From the NCBI RefSeq assembly GCF_029433335.1, contig NZ_JAQTHX010000001.1, positions 744,001 to 808,000 of the forward strand: DNA of 64,000 nucleotides, given 5' to 3'. A program made the translations under genes and the position numbers. The notes beneath the pieces are model-generated. The model was given only the letters and a program-made list of their open reading frames with translations, made no database searches and was not told where the DNA came from. Shown in pieces: positions 1 to 9,263 of the stretch. This DNA comes from Bifidobacterium sp. ESL0745. Its GTDB lineage: Bacteria; Actinomycetota; Actinomycetes; Actinomycetales; Bifidobacteriaceae. Every line of letters begins with the position of its first letter. Position 1 is the first letter of the stretch.

Positions 1-1169
1 TCCATCTCATAGGAATCGGTAAGATGGAAGCGGTCGGAACGCATGATGAAGAGGTCGTCGGTGGTCTTGACCGGCAGGAAGCGCATACGATCGACCTGCA
101 CGCAGATCGCACCGTCGAAAAGACCGATCGCCGCTCCCATGGCGGTCTCCAGTTGCAGCACCTTCGTGGAATCGGGATCGGTGGGATCGACGGTTTTGTA
201 ATTGCGGATAATCGGCAAAGGCAACACGCCGTCATATTGCTCAAGCTTGGCCTTCAAAGCATCGATACGGACCCAGATGCTGTTGGTGTTGAAGTACGGA
301 TGACGTTCGATATCCTCTGCGGCCTCCTTGTCTTCAGGGTTGACCTGCGTCATTTCGCGCAAAACCAGACGGCCGGACTTCTTGTCGCGAACGAAATGGC
401 CACCCTTGCGGTCCGCATATGTGCGGTTGGAGACCTCGACCATGAACGGCGCGCCCGTGTTCTCGAAATACTGTGCCAGCGTACGTGAAGGACGGGCGCC
501 AAGGTTGTCGGAATTCGAGATGAACAGATATTTGAAACCCTGCTGGTCAAGAACATCCAGAAGACCGGATTCCCAGATGGTCGAGAACAAGTCGCCATGG
601 CCGGGAGGGCACCATTCCAGTTCCGGATTTTCGGGGAACTCGACGGGTTTGCCGGTGGCCAAATCGATTTTCGGCTCCTGATGCTGCACGATCTGCATGG
701 GTACGTTTTCCTGATGGAAATCCCGGCTGTGCCTGAGCACATTCATTGTGTCCTTCGAGGTGTGGAAGGAATTCATCAAGGTCAGCGGCAGCGGAACGTT
801 GAGGCGCTGGCGCGCGGTGACCACCTGGCCCAGGATGATATCGATGAAACGCATGCGGCGCGCTTTGTGCCGGCGCACAGGAAGCAGCGACTTCGCCCTG
901 TCCAGGCCCATAGATGTTCCGAGCCCGCCATTGAGCTTCAGGAATGCGGTCTTCGCGAAGGCGTGCACGGCCTGGTCGTGGTCAATGGTCTTGTAGACAT
1001 CATGGAAGCTCGGTACATCCTGCAATGGTTCGATGTCACTCTCACGAATCCAGCTGCTGGCGTCGTTGTGCTGCCATTCCTCATACAACCGTTTGAATTG
1101 CGCTATGGCGACATCGCTCATGTTATGCTCACGCATCTTATGCGCAGAAGCTTCGAAGGCGTCTTCCAA
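1..1169 (-). CDS. ugpA: UTP--glucose-1-phosphate uridylyltransferase, partial (3' end beyond window)
   Basis: Makes UDP-glucose from UTP and glucose-1-phosphate in the cytoplasm, feeding galactose (Leloir-type) and envelope sugar metabolism. Reading the minus strand by hand gives the eukaryotic-type UGPase signature LNGGLGTSMGLDRAKSLLPV, then WCPPGHGDLF and ISNSDNLGA, so this is the UGP family and not the bacterial GalU family. The frame is open to the left edge, about 389 codons, so the C-terminal part is missing. I chose the TTG at 1169: it follows an AGAGGTG Shine-Dalgarno, and the early conserved KMRE stretch falls inside the protein; an in-frame stop lies just upstream. An ATG at 1136 is the alternative but lacks a ribosome site. 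Confidence 0.9.
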   Translation of the reverse strand, partial: MEDAFEASAHKMREHNMSDVAIAQFKRLYEEWQHNDASSWIRESDIEPLQDVPSFHDVYKTIDHDQAVHAFAKTAFLKLNGGLGTSMGLDRAKSLLPVRRHKARRMRFIDIILGQVVTARQRLNVPLPLTLMNSFHTSKDTMNVLRHSRDFHQENVPMQIVQHQEPKIDLATGKPVEFPENPELEWCPPGHGDLFSTIWESGLLDVLDQQGFKYLFISNSDNLGARPSRTLAQYFENTGAPFMVEVSNRTYADRKGGHFVRDKKSGRLVLREMTQVNPEDKEAAEDIERHPYFNTNSIWVRIDALKAKLEQYDGVLPLPIIRNYKTVDPTDPDSTKVLQLETAMGAAIGLFDGAICVQVDRMRFLPVKTTDDLFIMRSDRFHLTDSYEM

Positions 1170-1617
1170 GCCGCACCTCTTTCATAGTTGAGTAGTGTTC
1201 GTTGCTTTTTGGTGATAACCGACGGAGCAACGAACCAATAAACATAGTCTTCAACTGTACTAGCTTTTCTGGAAGCTCGCTGGACGGCAGACCGACGAAA
1301 CGTAAACGAACAGTAAAAATGTTCGGTTTAGCGTGTAGATGATTATTGCGATACTGATTGTGAGAACGTGGTTACGTCAACATTATCTTGTGCGTCCAGA
1401 TTCAATTCGTCAGGATTTGCTTTCTTGCTTGATTCAATTGTTTTGCACGGTGGACCCAATATTTTGTCGCGAACTATTGCAGCACAACCTCGGCTCCTAT
1501 GGGCCTGCGAACTAAAACATAACAAACCAAATTTAACTATATCAATGAGATATAAATAGCATTCTTGAACTATCTCGAAGATATGTACTATCTTTAGGAT
1601 AGTAAGAATTAAGATAA
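1170..1617. other. Intergenic region between divergent genes
   Basis: About 450 bases separate the UGPase start and the regulator start. The right half is AT-rich. I see no convincing gene here; open frames of 60 to 140 codons lack a ribosome site and recognisable sequence. It should hold the promoters of both flanking genes; the only defined element is the dyad at its right end, described separately. Confidence 0.5.
1586..1604. promoter_or_regulatory. DUF24/HxlR-type operator dyad
   Basis: The perfect inverted repeat TACTATC-TTTAG-GATAGTA (7-5-7) ends 13 bases before the regulator ATG. Operators known for DUF24/HxlR regulators such as YodB have TACTAT...ATAGTA half-sites, so this is a good candidate autoregulatory site. 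A degraded copy, ACTATC-TCGAA-GATA, lies just upstream at 1569-1583. That the adjacent protein binds here is inference. Confidence 0.6.
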
Positions 1618-2064
1618 ATGACTGAACAGAAGCCACGCATGTATTCTCATAATGATTTTCAGGAGAAAACCTCCGAAAAGAAAAAGCACACGGGCGATGT
1701 GTACTCGCCTGACTGCCCATGCCGCGGTTTGCTTGACGTCGTGTCGGGCAAATGGTCGGCAATGGCCGTGGAATCGCTGGCTGACGGTCCGATGCGTTTT
1801 GGCCAGCTGCAGCGCAGATTGGTGGGAATCTCGCCGAAAGTGCTCACGGCCACGCTGCGTCGTCTCGAGGACGCAGGACTCATCGACCGTGTGGTGTTTG
1901 CCGAAGTGCCCTCTCACGTCGAGTATTCATTGACTGAAGACGGACGAAGTGCGGTAGTTCCCCCTCCACGATTTGCGTCACTGGACGGAACAACATTACG
2001 ATCTTGCCGTCAGACTCAACGAGGCCAGTACACACTGAAGCATGAATGTTTCACTTTCCATTAA
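1618..2064 (+). CDS. HxlR/DUF24 redox-type transcriptional regulator, probable 3' frameshift
   Basis: Winged-helix regulator of the HxlR (DUF24, MarR-like) family. The core runs from CPCRGLLDVVSGKWS through the recognition-helix region (SPKVLTATLRRLEDAGL) to VEYSLTEDGRS. Cys33, in the CP motif, matches the conserved thiol that senses quinones, diamide or aldehydes in YodB and QorR. As read, the C-terminus turns into unrelated sequence after residue 114 and stops at 2064. Removing one C from the C5 run at 1960-1964 restores the family ending LRHWTEQHYDLAVRLNEA and a stop at 2036-2038, giving about 139 residues. So this is either a real frameshift or a sequencing error. The ATG lacks a strong ribosome site. 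It probably controls the oxidoreductase downstream. Confidence 0.8.
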   Translation: MTEQKPRMYSHNDFQEKTSEKKKHTGDVYSPDCPCRGLLDVVSGKWSAMAVESLADGPMRFGQLQRRLVGISPKVLTATLRRLEDAGLIDRVVFAEVPSHVEYSLTEDGRSAVVPPPRFASLDGTTLRSCRQTQRGQYTLKHECFTFH

Positions 2065-2135
2065 GTAGTCAGCTTTATTTTTAAGACAGTTGATTGCTTT
2101 TATTTTCAACGCGAGTTCGGCTTCGCGCAATGTTC

Positions 2136-2151
2136 TACTTTCTCTAAAGTA
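2136..2151. promoter_or_regulatory. Operator-like dyad upstream of the oxidoreductase
   Basis: The perfect inverted repeat TACTTT-CTCT-AAAGTA (6-4-6) lies about 80 bases before the oxidoreductase start. Its TACT...AGTA outer ends match the dyad in front of the HxlR-type regulator at 1586-1604, suggesting that one protein recognises both. Binding is inferred. Confidence 0.45.
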
Positions 2152-2231
2152 ACCCCATGCCCTTGCGGGTAACCACAATGGCAGCGTTAGACTCCTTTCC
2201 GTCATAACGACACCATATGGAAAGGAAAACG

Positions 2232-3320
2232 ATGACGAAAGTTGCAAACAAGGCTGAAAATCAAGTAAAGACAAACCTCGAGAACGAAAATAACAAGATG
2301 AAGGCTGTAGTCCGCAGACAGGACGATAGTTCTTCGAACCACGAAAGTTGCGTGGATACAATACTTCCCGTTCCTGAGTCTCCTACCGGCCACAATCTGT
2401 TGGTACAGGTCGAAGCGGTGTCGGCCACGGCTAATGTCAAAGCGCAACGCTCCTTTGGTGCGGATACCGGAGACGAGGTTTACGGTTTTGATGCCGTAGG
2501 TATAGTGGAGCAATCAGGCGCGGATGCCACGCTTTTCCACCCCGGAGATAAAGTCTGGTATGCGGGCGATATCACTCGACCAGGCTCGTACGCGCAATTC
2601 CAGCTTGTCGATGAACGCATCGTCGGCCATGCTCCCAAGACGCTTAAGCCGGAAGAGGCTGCGGCATTGCCACTGACCGGTCTGACCGCTTGGGAAACGC
2701 TCTTCGACAAGCTTCATCTTTCCGAGGATTCCAAGGGTACATTGCTCGTGATCGGTGCAGCGGGAGGTGTCGGATCAATCCTCATCCAGCTGGCCAAACA
2801 GCTGACGAAGCTCAACGTTATCGCGCTAGCTTCAAAACCGGAATCACAGATGTGGGTACGCAAAATGGGCGCCGATTATGTCCTCGATTACCATGCGTCA
2901 GACTTGGCCAAGCAAATTCTTGAAATCGCTCCCAACGGCGTAGATTATGCATTCAGTGCGTATAGCAAAACGGCGATACCACTGCTCGCACAGGTCATGA
3001 GACCATTTGGCGAAATCGTGGCGATCGACGATCAACATGGGCACGATATGGACTACTACGCATTGAAAGACAAAGCCTTGTCTTGGCACTGGGAGCTTAT
3101 GTTCGCCCGATCCAAACATCATGCGTCTGATCTCATTCGACAGCACGACATTCTTGAGCGTCTCGCCGAATTAGCGGACAAAGGTATTATCCATACCACA
3201 GCAACCACGCAACTCGACCCTATTAATGCGGAGACTGTCAATCAGGCGCAAAATCTCATCGCCACGAGCCATGAAATCGGCAAGATAACCATCGCCGGTT
3301 GGCCTAGTGAAAGCAAATGA
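2232..3320 (+). CDS. Zinc-type alcohol dehydrogenase / quinone oxidoreductase family protein
   Basis: Medium-chain dehydrogenase/reductase expected to use NAD(P)H to reduce quinones or reactive carbonyls in the cytoplasm. The N-terminal GroES-like part contains GFDAVGIVEQSG and GDKVWYAGD; the Rossmann nucleotide-binding motif is LLVIGAAGGVGSILIQLAKQ. No structural zinc cysteine cluster is visible, as in the quinone-reductase branch. The ATG at 2232 follows AAAGGA by five bases and is preferred over an in-frame ATG at 2217. A third ATG at 2298 begins the family-typical MKAVV but has no good ribosome site, so the protein carries about 22 extra N-terminal residues. It follows the HxlR regulator and probably forms a redox-response pair with it. 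A terminator follows. Confidence 0.85.
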   Translation: MTKVANKAENQVKTNLENENNKMKAVVRRQDDSSSNHESCVDTILPVPESPTGHNLLVQVEAVSATANVKAQRSFGADTGDEVYGFDAVGIVEQSGADATLFHPGDKVWYAGDITRPGSYAQFQLVDERIVGHAPKTLKPEEAAALPLTGLTAWETLFDKLHLSEDSKGTLLVIGAAGGVGSILIQLAKQLTKLNVIALASKPESQMWVRKMGADYVLDYHASDLAKQILEIAPNGVDYAFSAYSKTAIPLLAQVMRPFGEIVAIDDQHGHDMDYYALKDKALSWHWELMFARSKHHASDLIRQHDILERLAELADKGIIHTTATTQLDPINAETVNQAQNLIATSHEIGKITIAGWPSESK

Positions 3321-3352
3321 TTCTGCAAAACGGTGTTGACTGGAAACAACGA

Positions 3353-3395
3353 AACCTGGAATACCGCTATGCATAATTGGGATTCCAGGTTTTTT
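3353..3395 (+). terminator. Rho-independent terminator, possibly bidirectional
   Basis: The perfect 10-bp stem AACCTGGAAT / ATTCCAGGTT (3353-3362 and 3382-3391) is followed by a T run on the plus strand. It ends the oxidoreductase transcript; on the minus strand it lies just past the 3' end of tRNA-Pro and may serve that gene too. Confidence 0.75.
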
Positions 3396-3397
3396 CG

Positions 3398-3471
<74 letters not shown>

Positions 3472-3764
3472 AACAGTGCAAAGCACCGAGAGAAAAGTTT
3501 AGCACATGCTTACCTTCAATGCTCAATCGGCGTGGCGAATCTTTCTAAATATCCCTTTTGGCAAATACTCAGTGTCATACAATCGGCAATAATGAAAAAT
3601 GATTTGCTATTTTTTCTCCCCTTACTTCTCAAAGAATTCTCAAGCTTCCGATTGCATATTTGCTTGGTCTTAATATAGATATAGTATTAGTATGTCTATT
3701 TTAATAGATATCAGTTTTAGGTTTACCTATGTTAATTGTAGGTCTTTCGAAGAAGAAGGAAACT

Positions 3765-4925
3765 ATGCGTAATGCATTAGGCAAAGCGGCCATCTGGATC
3801 ACGGCTGCAGCAACATTATTGTGTGGCGTCGCCGTAAACGCGTCAGCCGCTGAACCGACACCGCAACAAGCCGCACAGACTGCTCTCGATGCGGCCAACA
3901 AACGTGTCGCCGATCTGAAACCGGCGGCTGACGCGGCCAAGGCCGAGGAAGCCAAAGGAACTCTGGGGTTCTTTACCGAAAACGGCAGTACCGAAGCCGT
4001 GGCAGATGTTGATGGCACCACCTTCGGAAGAACGTCTTGGTGGAAGTACGTGAATCTTGGGCAAAAGGGCGATGCTACCAGTCTTGAAAACCTTAAAGCC
4101 TCCATTGCTTATATTCGTAAGCTCAATGAAATCCGAACAGAAAATCATCTGGCTACTTTCAAAGTTGACGATTTTGCCATGGCACGAACCGAAGTGAACG
4201 CTGACTACGATGCCGTTGAATTCGAGCATCACAATTTCCTCAATGCTGAGAACATCGCCTCGGGCTTCAATAATCCTGAAGAGGCCTTTGATATGTGGTA
4301 TACACAGGAGAAAGCTGTGTACGATGCCGCAATTGCTGCAGGGCAAACACCCAATTATTCAACAACAGGGCATTATCAGAACATTGTCAATTCCAGGTGG
4401 GTTACCACAGGTTTCGGTTTGCAGACAAAGGGTGGGTACGGATACACTGGCGTAAATGATTTTGAAGATACCGCCACTGGAAAGACCTACACCGTTGATG
4501 AATACGAAGCCAAAGTGGACGCCTATATCGGCAAGATCAACAATGCAATTGCTCCTTACGATCAAGCATTAAAAGACCAGGAAGCGGCACAGAAAGCTCT
4601 CGACAAGGCAAATGCTGATGCAGCCAAGCCTCAACAAAACGACAAGCAACCCACGGACGATAACAGTGGAAAGCAAACGCAGAATCAGCAGCCGACTCAG
4701 CCTCAGAATAAGGATTCTGCAATACATCCTACCTCAGCAGATTCCCATTCAGACAATGCGACTTCAAACAATCCGGTTTCCGGCAATCAGGTAGGTAATT
4801 CGACCCAGCGAAACACACAAACGCTTGCTAAAACAGGAGTGGCAGTCAATTTGGTCATTGCCATTGCGTTCTCAGCGATGCTGGCAGGTGCTTGCCTGCT
4901 GTGCCTGAACAAAATCAAGAGGTGA
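3765..4925 (+). CDS. Secreted, sortase-type anchored CAP/SCP-domain surface protein
   Basis: Predicted cell-surface protein of 386 residues. It has a Sec signal peptide (charged start, hydrophobic core, likely cleavage after ASA near residue 28), then an Ala-rich helical stretch (about 30-65). A CAP (SCP/PR-1) domain follows at about 100-265, with ENIASGF and GHYQNIVNSRW matching the ENI and GHY-type signatures. Next come a second Ala-rich helix, a Gln/Asn/Ser-rich wall-spanning linker (about 295-350), the sortase-like motif LAKTG, a membrane segment and the basic tail KIKR. The start at 3765 follows AAGAAGGA by four bases; an in-frame ATG 36 bases upstream would place charged residues before the signal peptide. 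Substrate and partner are unknown. LAKTG is a variant of LPXTG, so anchoring is likely but not certain. Confidence 0.8.
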   Translation: MRNALGKAAIWITAAATLLCGVAVNASAAEPTPQQAAQTALDAANKRVADLKPAADAAKAEEAKGTLGFFTENGSTEAVADVDGTTFGRTSWWKYVNLGQKGDATSLENLKASIAYIRKLNEIRTENHLATFKVDDFAMARTEVNADYDAVEFEHHNFLNAENIASGFNNPEEAFDMWYTQEKAVYDAAIAAGQTPNYSTTGHYQNIVNSRWVTTGFGLQTKGGYGYTGVNDFEDTATGKTYTVDEYEAKVDAYIGKINNAIAPYDQALKDQEAAQKALDKANADAAKPQQNDKQPTDDNSGKQTQNQQPTQPQNKDSAIHPTSADSHSDNATSNNPVSGNQVGNSTQRNTQTLAKTGVAVNLVIAIAFSAMLAGACLLCLNKIKR

Positions 4926-4976
4926 CAACAACATAAACAATCTGTATTTGTGAAATTTTCAGCACAAAGATACATG

Positions 4977-5020
4977 GCCTGTGTTCGGTGAACAATCATC
5001 ATCGGACACAGGCATTTTTA
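4977..5020 (+). terminator. Terminator between convergent genes
   Basis: An 11-bp stem (4977-4987 with 5003-5013, one G-U pair) beginning GCCTGTG is followed by ATTTTTATT. It ends the surface-protein transcript. Confidence 0.7.
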
Positions 5021-5154
5021 TTCCCCATCTTCCTTGTATCTGGTATTTATCTTACCTTTGCATGACTGCAACAGCGAGTTTTGCTACCAAGACATTTTCC
5101 GAGACATCAATGCTTTGAACTTTAATCGATGAGTTGATATCTCAGCGGTTCAAT

Positions 5155-7290
5155 TTACTTCTTCTTCGACTTGCGCTCGCGGATGTGCACCGAAATCTGA
5201 ATCGGGGTGCCCTCGAAGCCGAATTCCTCCCGCAGCTGGCGCTCGATGTAGCGACGGTAGCCGTGCTCGAGGAAGCCGGTGGCGAAGACGACGAAGCGCG
5301 GAGGCCGCGTCGAGGCCTGGGTTGCGAACAGGATGCGAGGCTGCTTGCCGCCGCGCAACGGGTGCGGATGGGCGGACTGGATGCGGCCGAGGAACGAGTT
5401 GAGCTTGCCCGTCGGTATGCGCTTGTCCCAAGAATCCAGCGCAGTGTTCATTGCCGCAAGCAGTCGGTTGGTGTGCCAGCCGGTCTTGGCGGAGAGATTG
5501 ACACGCTGCGCCCAGGTGACCTGGTCGAATTCGGTCTGCCACAGGCGTTCGAGACGCTGACGGTCGAAGTCGTCCATCAGATCCCACTTGTTGAATACCA
5601 GCACGATGGCGCGCCCGGCATCGACAGCCTGGCTCATCACTTTGAGGTCCTGATCGGAAATCGGCTGTGAGGCGTCAAACAGCACGAGCGCAAGCTCGGA
5701 ACGTTCGATGGCCGCCTGCGTGCGCAGCGACGAATAGTATTCCGCCCCGGAAAGCTTATGCAAACGCCGCTTGATACCTGCGGTGTCGATAAAAAGCCAG
5801 TCTTCGTCGCCGATACGAATGATTTCGTCAACCGGATCACGTGTGGTTCCTGCAAGATCGTTGACCACGCTACGTTCCTCATGTGCCAGTTCGTTAAGCA
5901 ATGAAGACTTACCTACGTTCGGTTTGCCGATCAAGGCGACACGTCGTAGGTTGGTCGGCGTGAGGAATCCAGAGGTCTTCTTGGCCTTTTCCAGGATATC
6001 CACGGCCACGTCGAGCAGGTCGCCCACTCCCCTGCCGTGCATCGCGGAAATGCCGTAAGGTTCGCCCAAGCCGAGCTTCCAGAAATCGGCGGTCAGGTAT
6101 TCGTTGGCGTTGTCGTCAATTTTGTTGACGGCCAGAATCACCGGCTTGCCGCTTTCGCGCAGCATCTTGACGATTCGTGAGTCAGTGGACGTAATACCGA
6201 CCTGCCCATCAACCACTAAGATCACCGCATCGGAAAGGCCTACGGCTACCTGCGCCTGAGAGGCGATGGCTGATTCGATACCTTCGACGTCGGTCTCCCA
6301 GCCGCCAGTATCGACAAGTTTGAAGTCGGTTCCGGCCCATTCCGCGTCATAACTGACCCGATCGCGGGTCACGCCGGGAGTATCCTCTACGACGGCGGCA
6401 CGACGGCCAAGAATACGATTGACCAGCGTCGATTTGCCGACGTTCGGTCGGCCGACCACGGCAAGCACACCGACGGCCTTCTGTTTGGCCGCAGTTTCGT
6501 CGTCTACGGTTTCGCCGGCAAGCAGTGCTTCGTCTTCGTCATCAAGGTCATAACCTTCGAGATTAGCTGCGTACTGTTTGTAAGATTGCTCTTCAACGGC
6601 GACATCCACCAGCGAAATGAGCTTGTCCAATGTCTCTTCGAACGTAAGGTCGGAATTGTCGACGGTCGTCACACCGTCCGCCGCCTTCAAAAAACTGGTG
6701 GCTTTGGAATCGGCCTTGTCGCGGGCGATGACATTATCGGCGCCGACACCGGACCCAGCGGCAGATTGCCCAGTACGTCGTGCCTGACGCACTTCCGGAC
6801 GTGCGGTCAAAAGCACGCGTACTTCAGCGTTCGGAGCGACGACAGTGGTGATGTCACGACCCTCGGCGACGATTCCGGCACCTTTCGAGAACGAATCAGC
6901 AGATACCTCGCGGTTGATATACGCCCGTTGCGCGGCGATCAGCAGATGCCGCACCGGTACGATATTCGAGACTTTCGAGACATGCGACGAGACGTTCGAA
7001 TCACGAATCGCCTCGCTGATGTCCCCGCCGTCGACCAGGACTTTGGGATCGTCGGGGTCGACGCCGATATCGAAATGATCATCGGTGAACAGATCCCCAA
7101 CCATTTCGGTGATGGCCTGTTCGTCAACAACATCCGCGTCCAAATCGGCACCCTGCTTGAGGCACCACCAGGCGGCGGCACGGTACATGGCACCGGTGTC
7201 AAGGTAGGCATAGCCGAAATATTTGGCCAACGCCTTGGAAGTGGAAGATTTGCCCACGCCTGCGGGCCCGTCAATGGCTACTCGTATCAC
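5155..7290 (-). CDS. cmk-der: Bifunctional cytidylate kinase / ribosome-assembly GTPase Der
   Basis: A fusion of 711 residues. The N-terminal part (about 1-235) is cytidylate kinase, which phosphorylates CMP and dCMP, with P-loop GPAGVGKSS at 8-16. After an acidic linker, Der begins: its two GTPase domains have P-loops GRPNVGKST (about 280) and GKPNVGKSS (about 455), each followed by a TTRD- or VTRD-type switch I, a DTGG/DTAG G3 motif and an NKID/NKWD G4 motif. The C-terminal KH-like domain ends in a lysine tail. Der supports 50S ribosome assembly. The GTG start at 7290 has an AAGGAGG site and overlaps the upstream pseudouridine synthase stop as GTGA, implying translational coupling. This fusion is established in bifidobacteria. 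Cmk reads RDITTV where most homologues have RDIGTV. Confidence 0.95.
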   Translation of the reverse strand: MIRVAIDGPAGVGKSSTSKALAKYFGYAYLDTGAMYRAAAWWCLKQGADLDADVVDEQAITEMVGDLFTDDHFDIGVDPDDPKVLVDGGDISEAIRDSNVSSHVSKVSNIVPVRHLLIAAQRAYINREVSADSFSKGAGIVAEGRDITTVVAPNAEVRVLLTARPEVRQARRTGQSAAGSGVGADNVIARDKADSKATSFLKAADGVTTVDNSDLTFEETLDKLISLVDVAVEEQSYKQYAANLEGYDLDDEDEALLAGETVDDETAAKQKAVGVLAVVGRPNVGKSTLVNRILGRRAAVVEDTPGVTRDRVSYDAEWAGTDFKLVDTGGWETDVEGIESAIASQAQVAVGLSDAVILVVDGQVGITSTDSRIVKMLRESGKPVILAVNKIDDNANEYLTADFWKLGLGEPYGISAMHGRGVGDLLDVAVDILEKAKKTSGFLTPTNLRRVALIGKPNVGKSSLLNELAHEERSVVNDLAGTTRDPVDEIIRIGDEDWLFIDTAGIKRRLHKLSGAEYYSSLRTQAAIERSELALVLFDASQPISDQDLKVMSQAVDAGRAIVLVFNKWDLMDDFDRQRLERLWQTEFDQVTWAQRVNLSAKTGWHTNRLLAAMNTALDSWDKRIPTGKLNSFLGRIQSAHPHPLRGGKQPRILFATQASTRPPRFVVFATGFLEHGYRRYIERQLREEFGFEGTPIQISVHIRERKSKKK

Positions 7291-8063
7291 AAACCCACCT
7301 CCTTGGCCAGCGAGCGGACTTCCGTCTGCGAAAGCACACGGTACGAACCCGGCTTCAGATCGCCGAGCTTGATGGGTCCGATTTGCGTACGCACGAGCCG
7401 GCGCACCGGGAAGCCGACGGCACCGAAGATGCGGCGGACGATACGGTTCTTGCCAGAATGCAGCACGACCTTGACGATGGTCTGGTCGCGCGAGGAATCG
7501 ATGATGGCGCAATGGTCCAGGCGGATGAGCCCGTCGTCAAGATTGACGCCCTGCGTGACCAAGCGCCGGCAGATGTTGCCGCTGATACGTCCGTCAAGCG
7601 TGGCGATATACGTTTTCTTGACCTCGTAACGCGGGTGCATTACATGCTGGCTGAGTTCACCGTTGTTCGTCATCAGAATGAGGCCTTCGGTTTCGTAATC
7701 CAAACGTCCCATATGGAAAATGCGCTCGTATTTGTCGCCCACGATGTCCCGGAGCGTATAACGGCCCTTCGGGTCGTCCATCGTCGAAAGCACTTTCTTG
7801 GGCTTGTTTAGCGCCAACGTGATGTGCTTGTTGTTAAGCCGAATCCTCGACCCGTCGACGCGGATCTCTTGGCTGGAAGGATCGACGCGGGTGCCGAGTT
7901 CGGTCACCAGCTCACCGTCGACTTCCACCCGGCCTTCCGTAATAATCTCCTCACACTTGCGCCTCGAGCCGAAACCGGCCTGTGCCAAAAGTTTTTGAAG
8001 GCGAATCCCTTCATCGTAATTTTCCTGATGCGCCTTTTCGGCGCGTGAATATGCGTGTGGCAT
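7287..8063 (-). CDS. rRNA pseudouridine synthase, RsuA/RluB family
   Basis: Converts a specific uridine in ribosomal RNA to pseudouridine. The S4 RNA-binding domain is at about residues 20-65 ([20 protein letters not shown]). The catalytic domain carries the active-site aspartate in [10 protein letters not shown] and the family motif [13 protein letters not shown]. Length (258) is normal for RluB/RsuA. The start has a GGGAG site five bases away. Its stop overlaps the cmk-der start by four bases. The scpA-scpB pair that often precedes this gene in other Gram-positives is absent here; a MIP channel gene lies divergently upstream instead. Confidence 0.9.
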   Translation of the reverse strand: MPHAYSRAEKAHQENYDEGIRLQKLLAQAGFGSRRKCEEIITEGRVEVDGELVTELGTRVDPSSQEIRVDGSRIRLNNKHITLALNKPKKVLSTMDDPKGRYTLRDIVGDKYERIFHMGRLDYETEGLILMTNNGELSQHVMHPRYEVKKTYIATLDGRISGNICRRLVTQGVNLDDGLIRLDHCAIIDSSRDQTIVKVVLHSGKNRIVRRIFGAVGFPVRRLVRTQIGPIKLGDLKPGSYRVLSQTEVRSLAKEVGL

Positions 8064-8248
8064 CGTTCTCCCAACGTGGCCTTGCGAAACGGCTTTAACC
8101 GATTCGTCGCGTACTGTATCAGTTGCATACCGGCGTTATTATTCATGTGTCGATACAACTTTACTTATTGTACAGTAATTACTCCCCCTTTGCTATTATA
8201 ACTAATTGTATGGCGTATATTCGTCGGTATAACAAAAAAGGAACGGTA

Positions 8249-9256
8249 ATGACGGAACAACAAGCACAACATACAGAAAGCAAAACTGCAGCCCCTATTC
8301 CAATTTCGGCAATAGGAGGAGAACTCGTCGGCAGTTTCCTTATTTTTCTTGTGATTTATCTGGTATCGGCACTGAGCCCTTCACTGTATGGTCCGAGCGC
8401 GATTCTCATTGCAGCCGCCACAGGGCTGGCTTATGCGGCAATGACCTTCATCTTTGGTAAGTTCTCCGGCGGTCAGTTCAATCCTGCCGTGACATTGTCA
8501 GCGATGCTTGTTGGCAAGACGGGCGTCGTTAACGGCATCTGCTACATTCTCGCGCAGGTGGTTGGCGGTATCGTCGCTGGCGGTGTTGTCAAACTCGTGC
8601 TGCCGACTTCCAAAGCCGCTCCTGCCAAGATGTGGTTCACAAATGCCGTCAACGGTTACGATCAGGGTTCGATTTCCTCTGCCCAATTGCAGCAGGCAGG
8701 TGTAAGCTTCGGTATTCTTTTCGCGGTCATCGTCGAAGTCATTGCAACCATCATCGTGGTGGCAGCCTCTTTGTATGCTCTTGATGACGATGGGAAAGCC
8801 ACTTCAAAAGCCCCGGCCATCATGGGTATCGCGTACGCACTTGGCGTCACCTTTACCTATCCGATTACCGGCGCTTCGCTCAACCCGGCACGTGCAACCG
8901 GCATCGCATTGTTTGCCAGCCAGGCAGGACTTGCGGCGAATCCTTTGAAGCAACTCTGGATTTTCTGGATCTGCCCGATTCTTGCAGCTGCCATCGTTGC
9001 CATTGTCGTCATCATTGCGCAAATGGTCTCCAGCAATAAGCCTGCACAGGTCGAAGGCGTGGATGTCACGGAAAGTTGGGATAAGCAAGATTCCGAATCC
9101 GATGATGATACGAACGATGACTCGGAACCCGCTGATGATTCACAAACGGCTACGATTTCAGAATCCGTCACTTATTCAGCAACAGGCGACGATAGCCAAA
9201 GCATGTTCGGTTCGTCCGATGAACAAAGCACAACCGATCAGGATACAACGAAGTAA
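8249..9256 (+). CDS. MIP-family aquaporin-type channel with acidic tail
   Basis: Six-helix membrane channel for water or small neutral solutes. Both half-helix signatures are present: FNPAVT in the first half and SLNPARATG in the second. Aquaporins usually have A, S or T where this second motif reads A; glycerol facilitators have D, so a water-type pore is favoured. The protein is 335 residues. The last 70 or so are Asp/Ser/Thr-rich, cytoplasmic by topology and without recognised function. The ATG at 8249 follows AAAGGAA. The upstream in-frame extension has no ribosome site. It is transcribed divergently from the pseudouridine synthase gene and convergently to the next small membrane protein, seven bases away. 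Confidence 0.85.
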   Translation: MTEQQAQHTESKTAAPIPISAIGGELVGSFLIFLVIYLVSALSPSLYGPSAILIAAATGLAYAAMTFIFGKFSGGQFNPAVTLSAMLVGKTGVVNGICYILAQVVGGIVAGGVVKLVLPTSKAAPAKMWFTNAVNGYDQGSISSAQLQQAGVSFGILFAVIVEVIATIIVVAASLYALDDDGKATSKAPAIMGIAYALGVTFTYPITGASLNPARATGIALFASQAGLAANPLKQLWIFWICPILAAAIVAIVVIIAQMVSSNKPAQVEGVDVTESWDKQDSESDDDTNDDSEPADDSQTATISESVTYSATGDDSQSMFGSSDEQSTTDQDTTK

Positions 9257-9263
9257 ATAGCAT

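Noticed and set aside
1343..1762. 139-codon minus-strand frame over the regulator start
   Set aside because: Overlaps the HxlR-type gene in antisense and looks like chance sequence.
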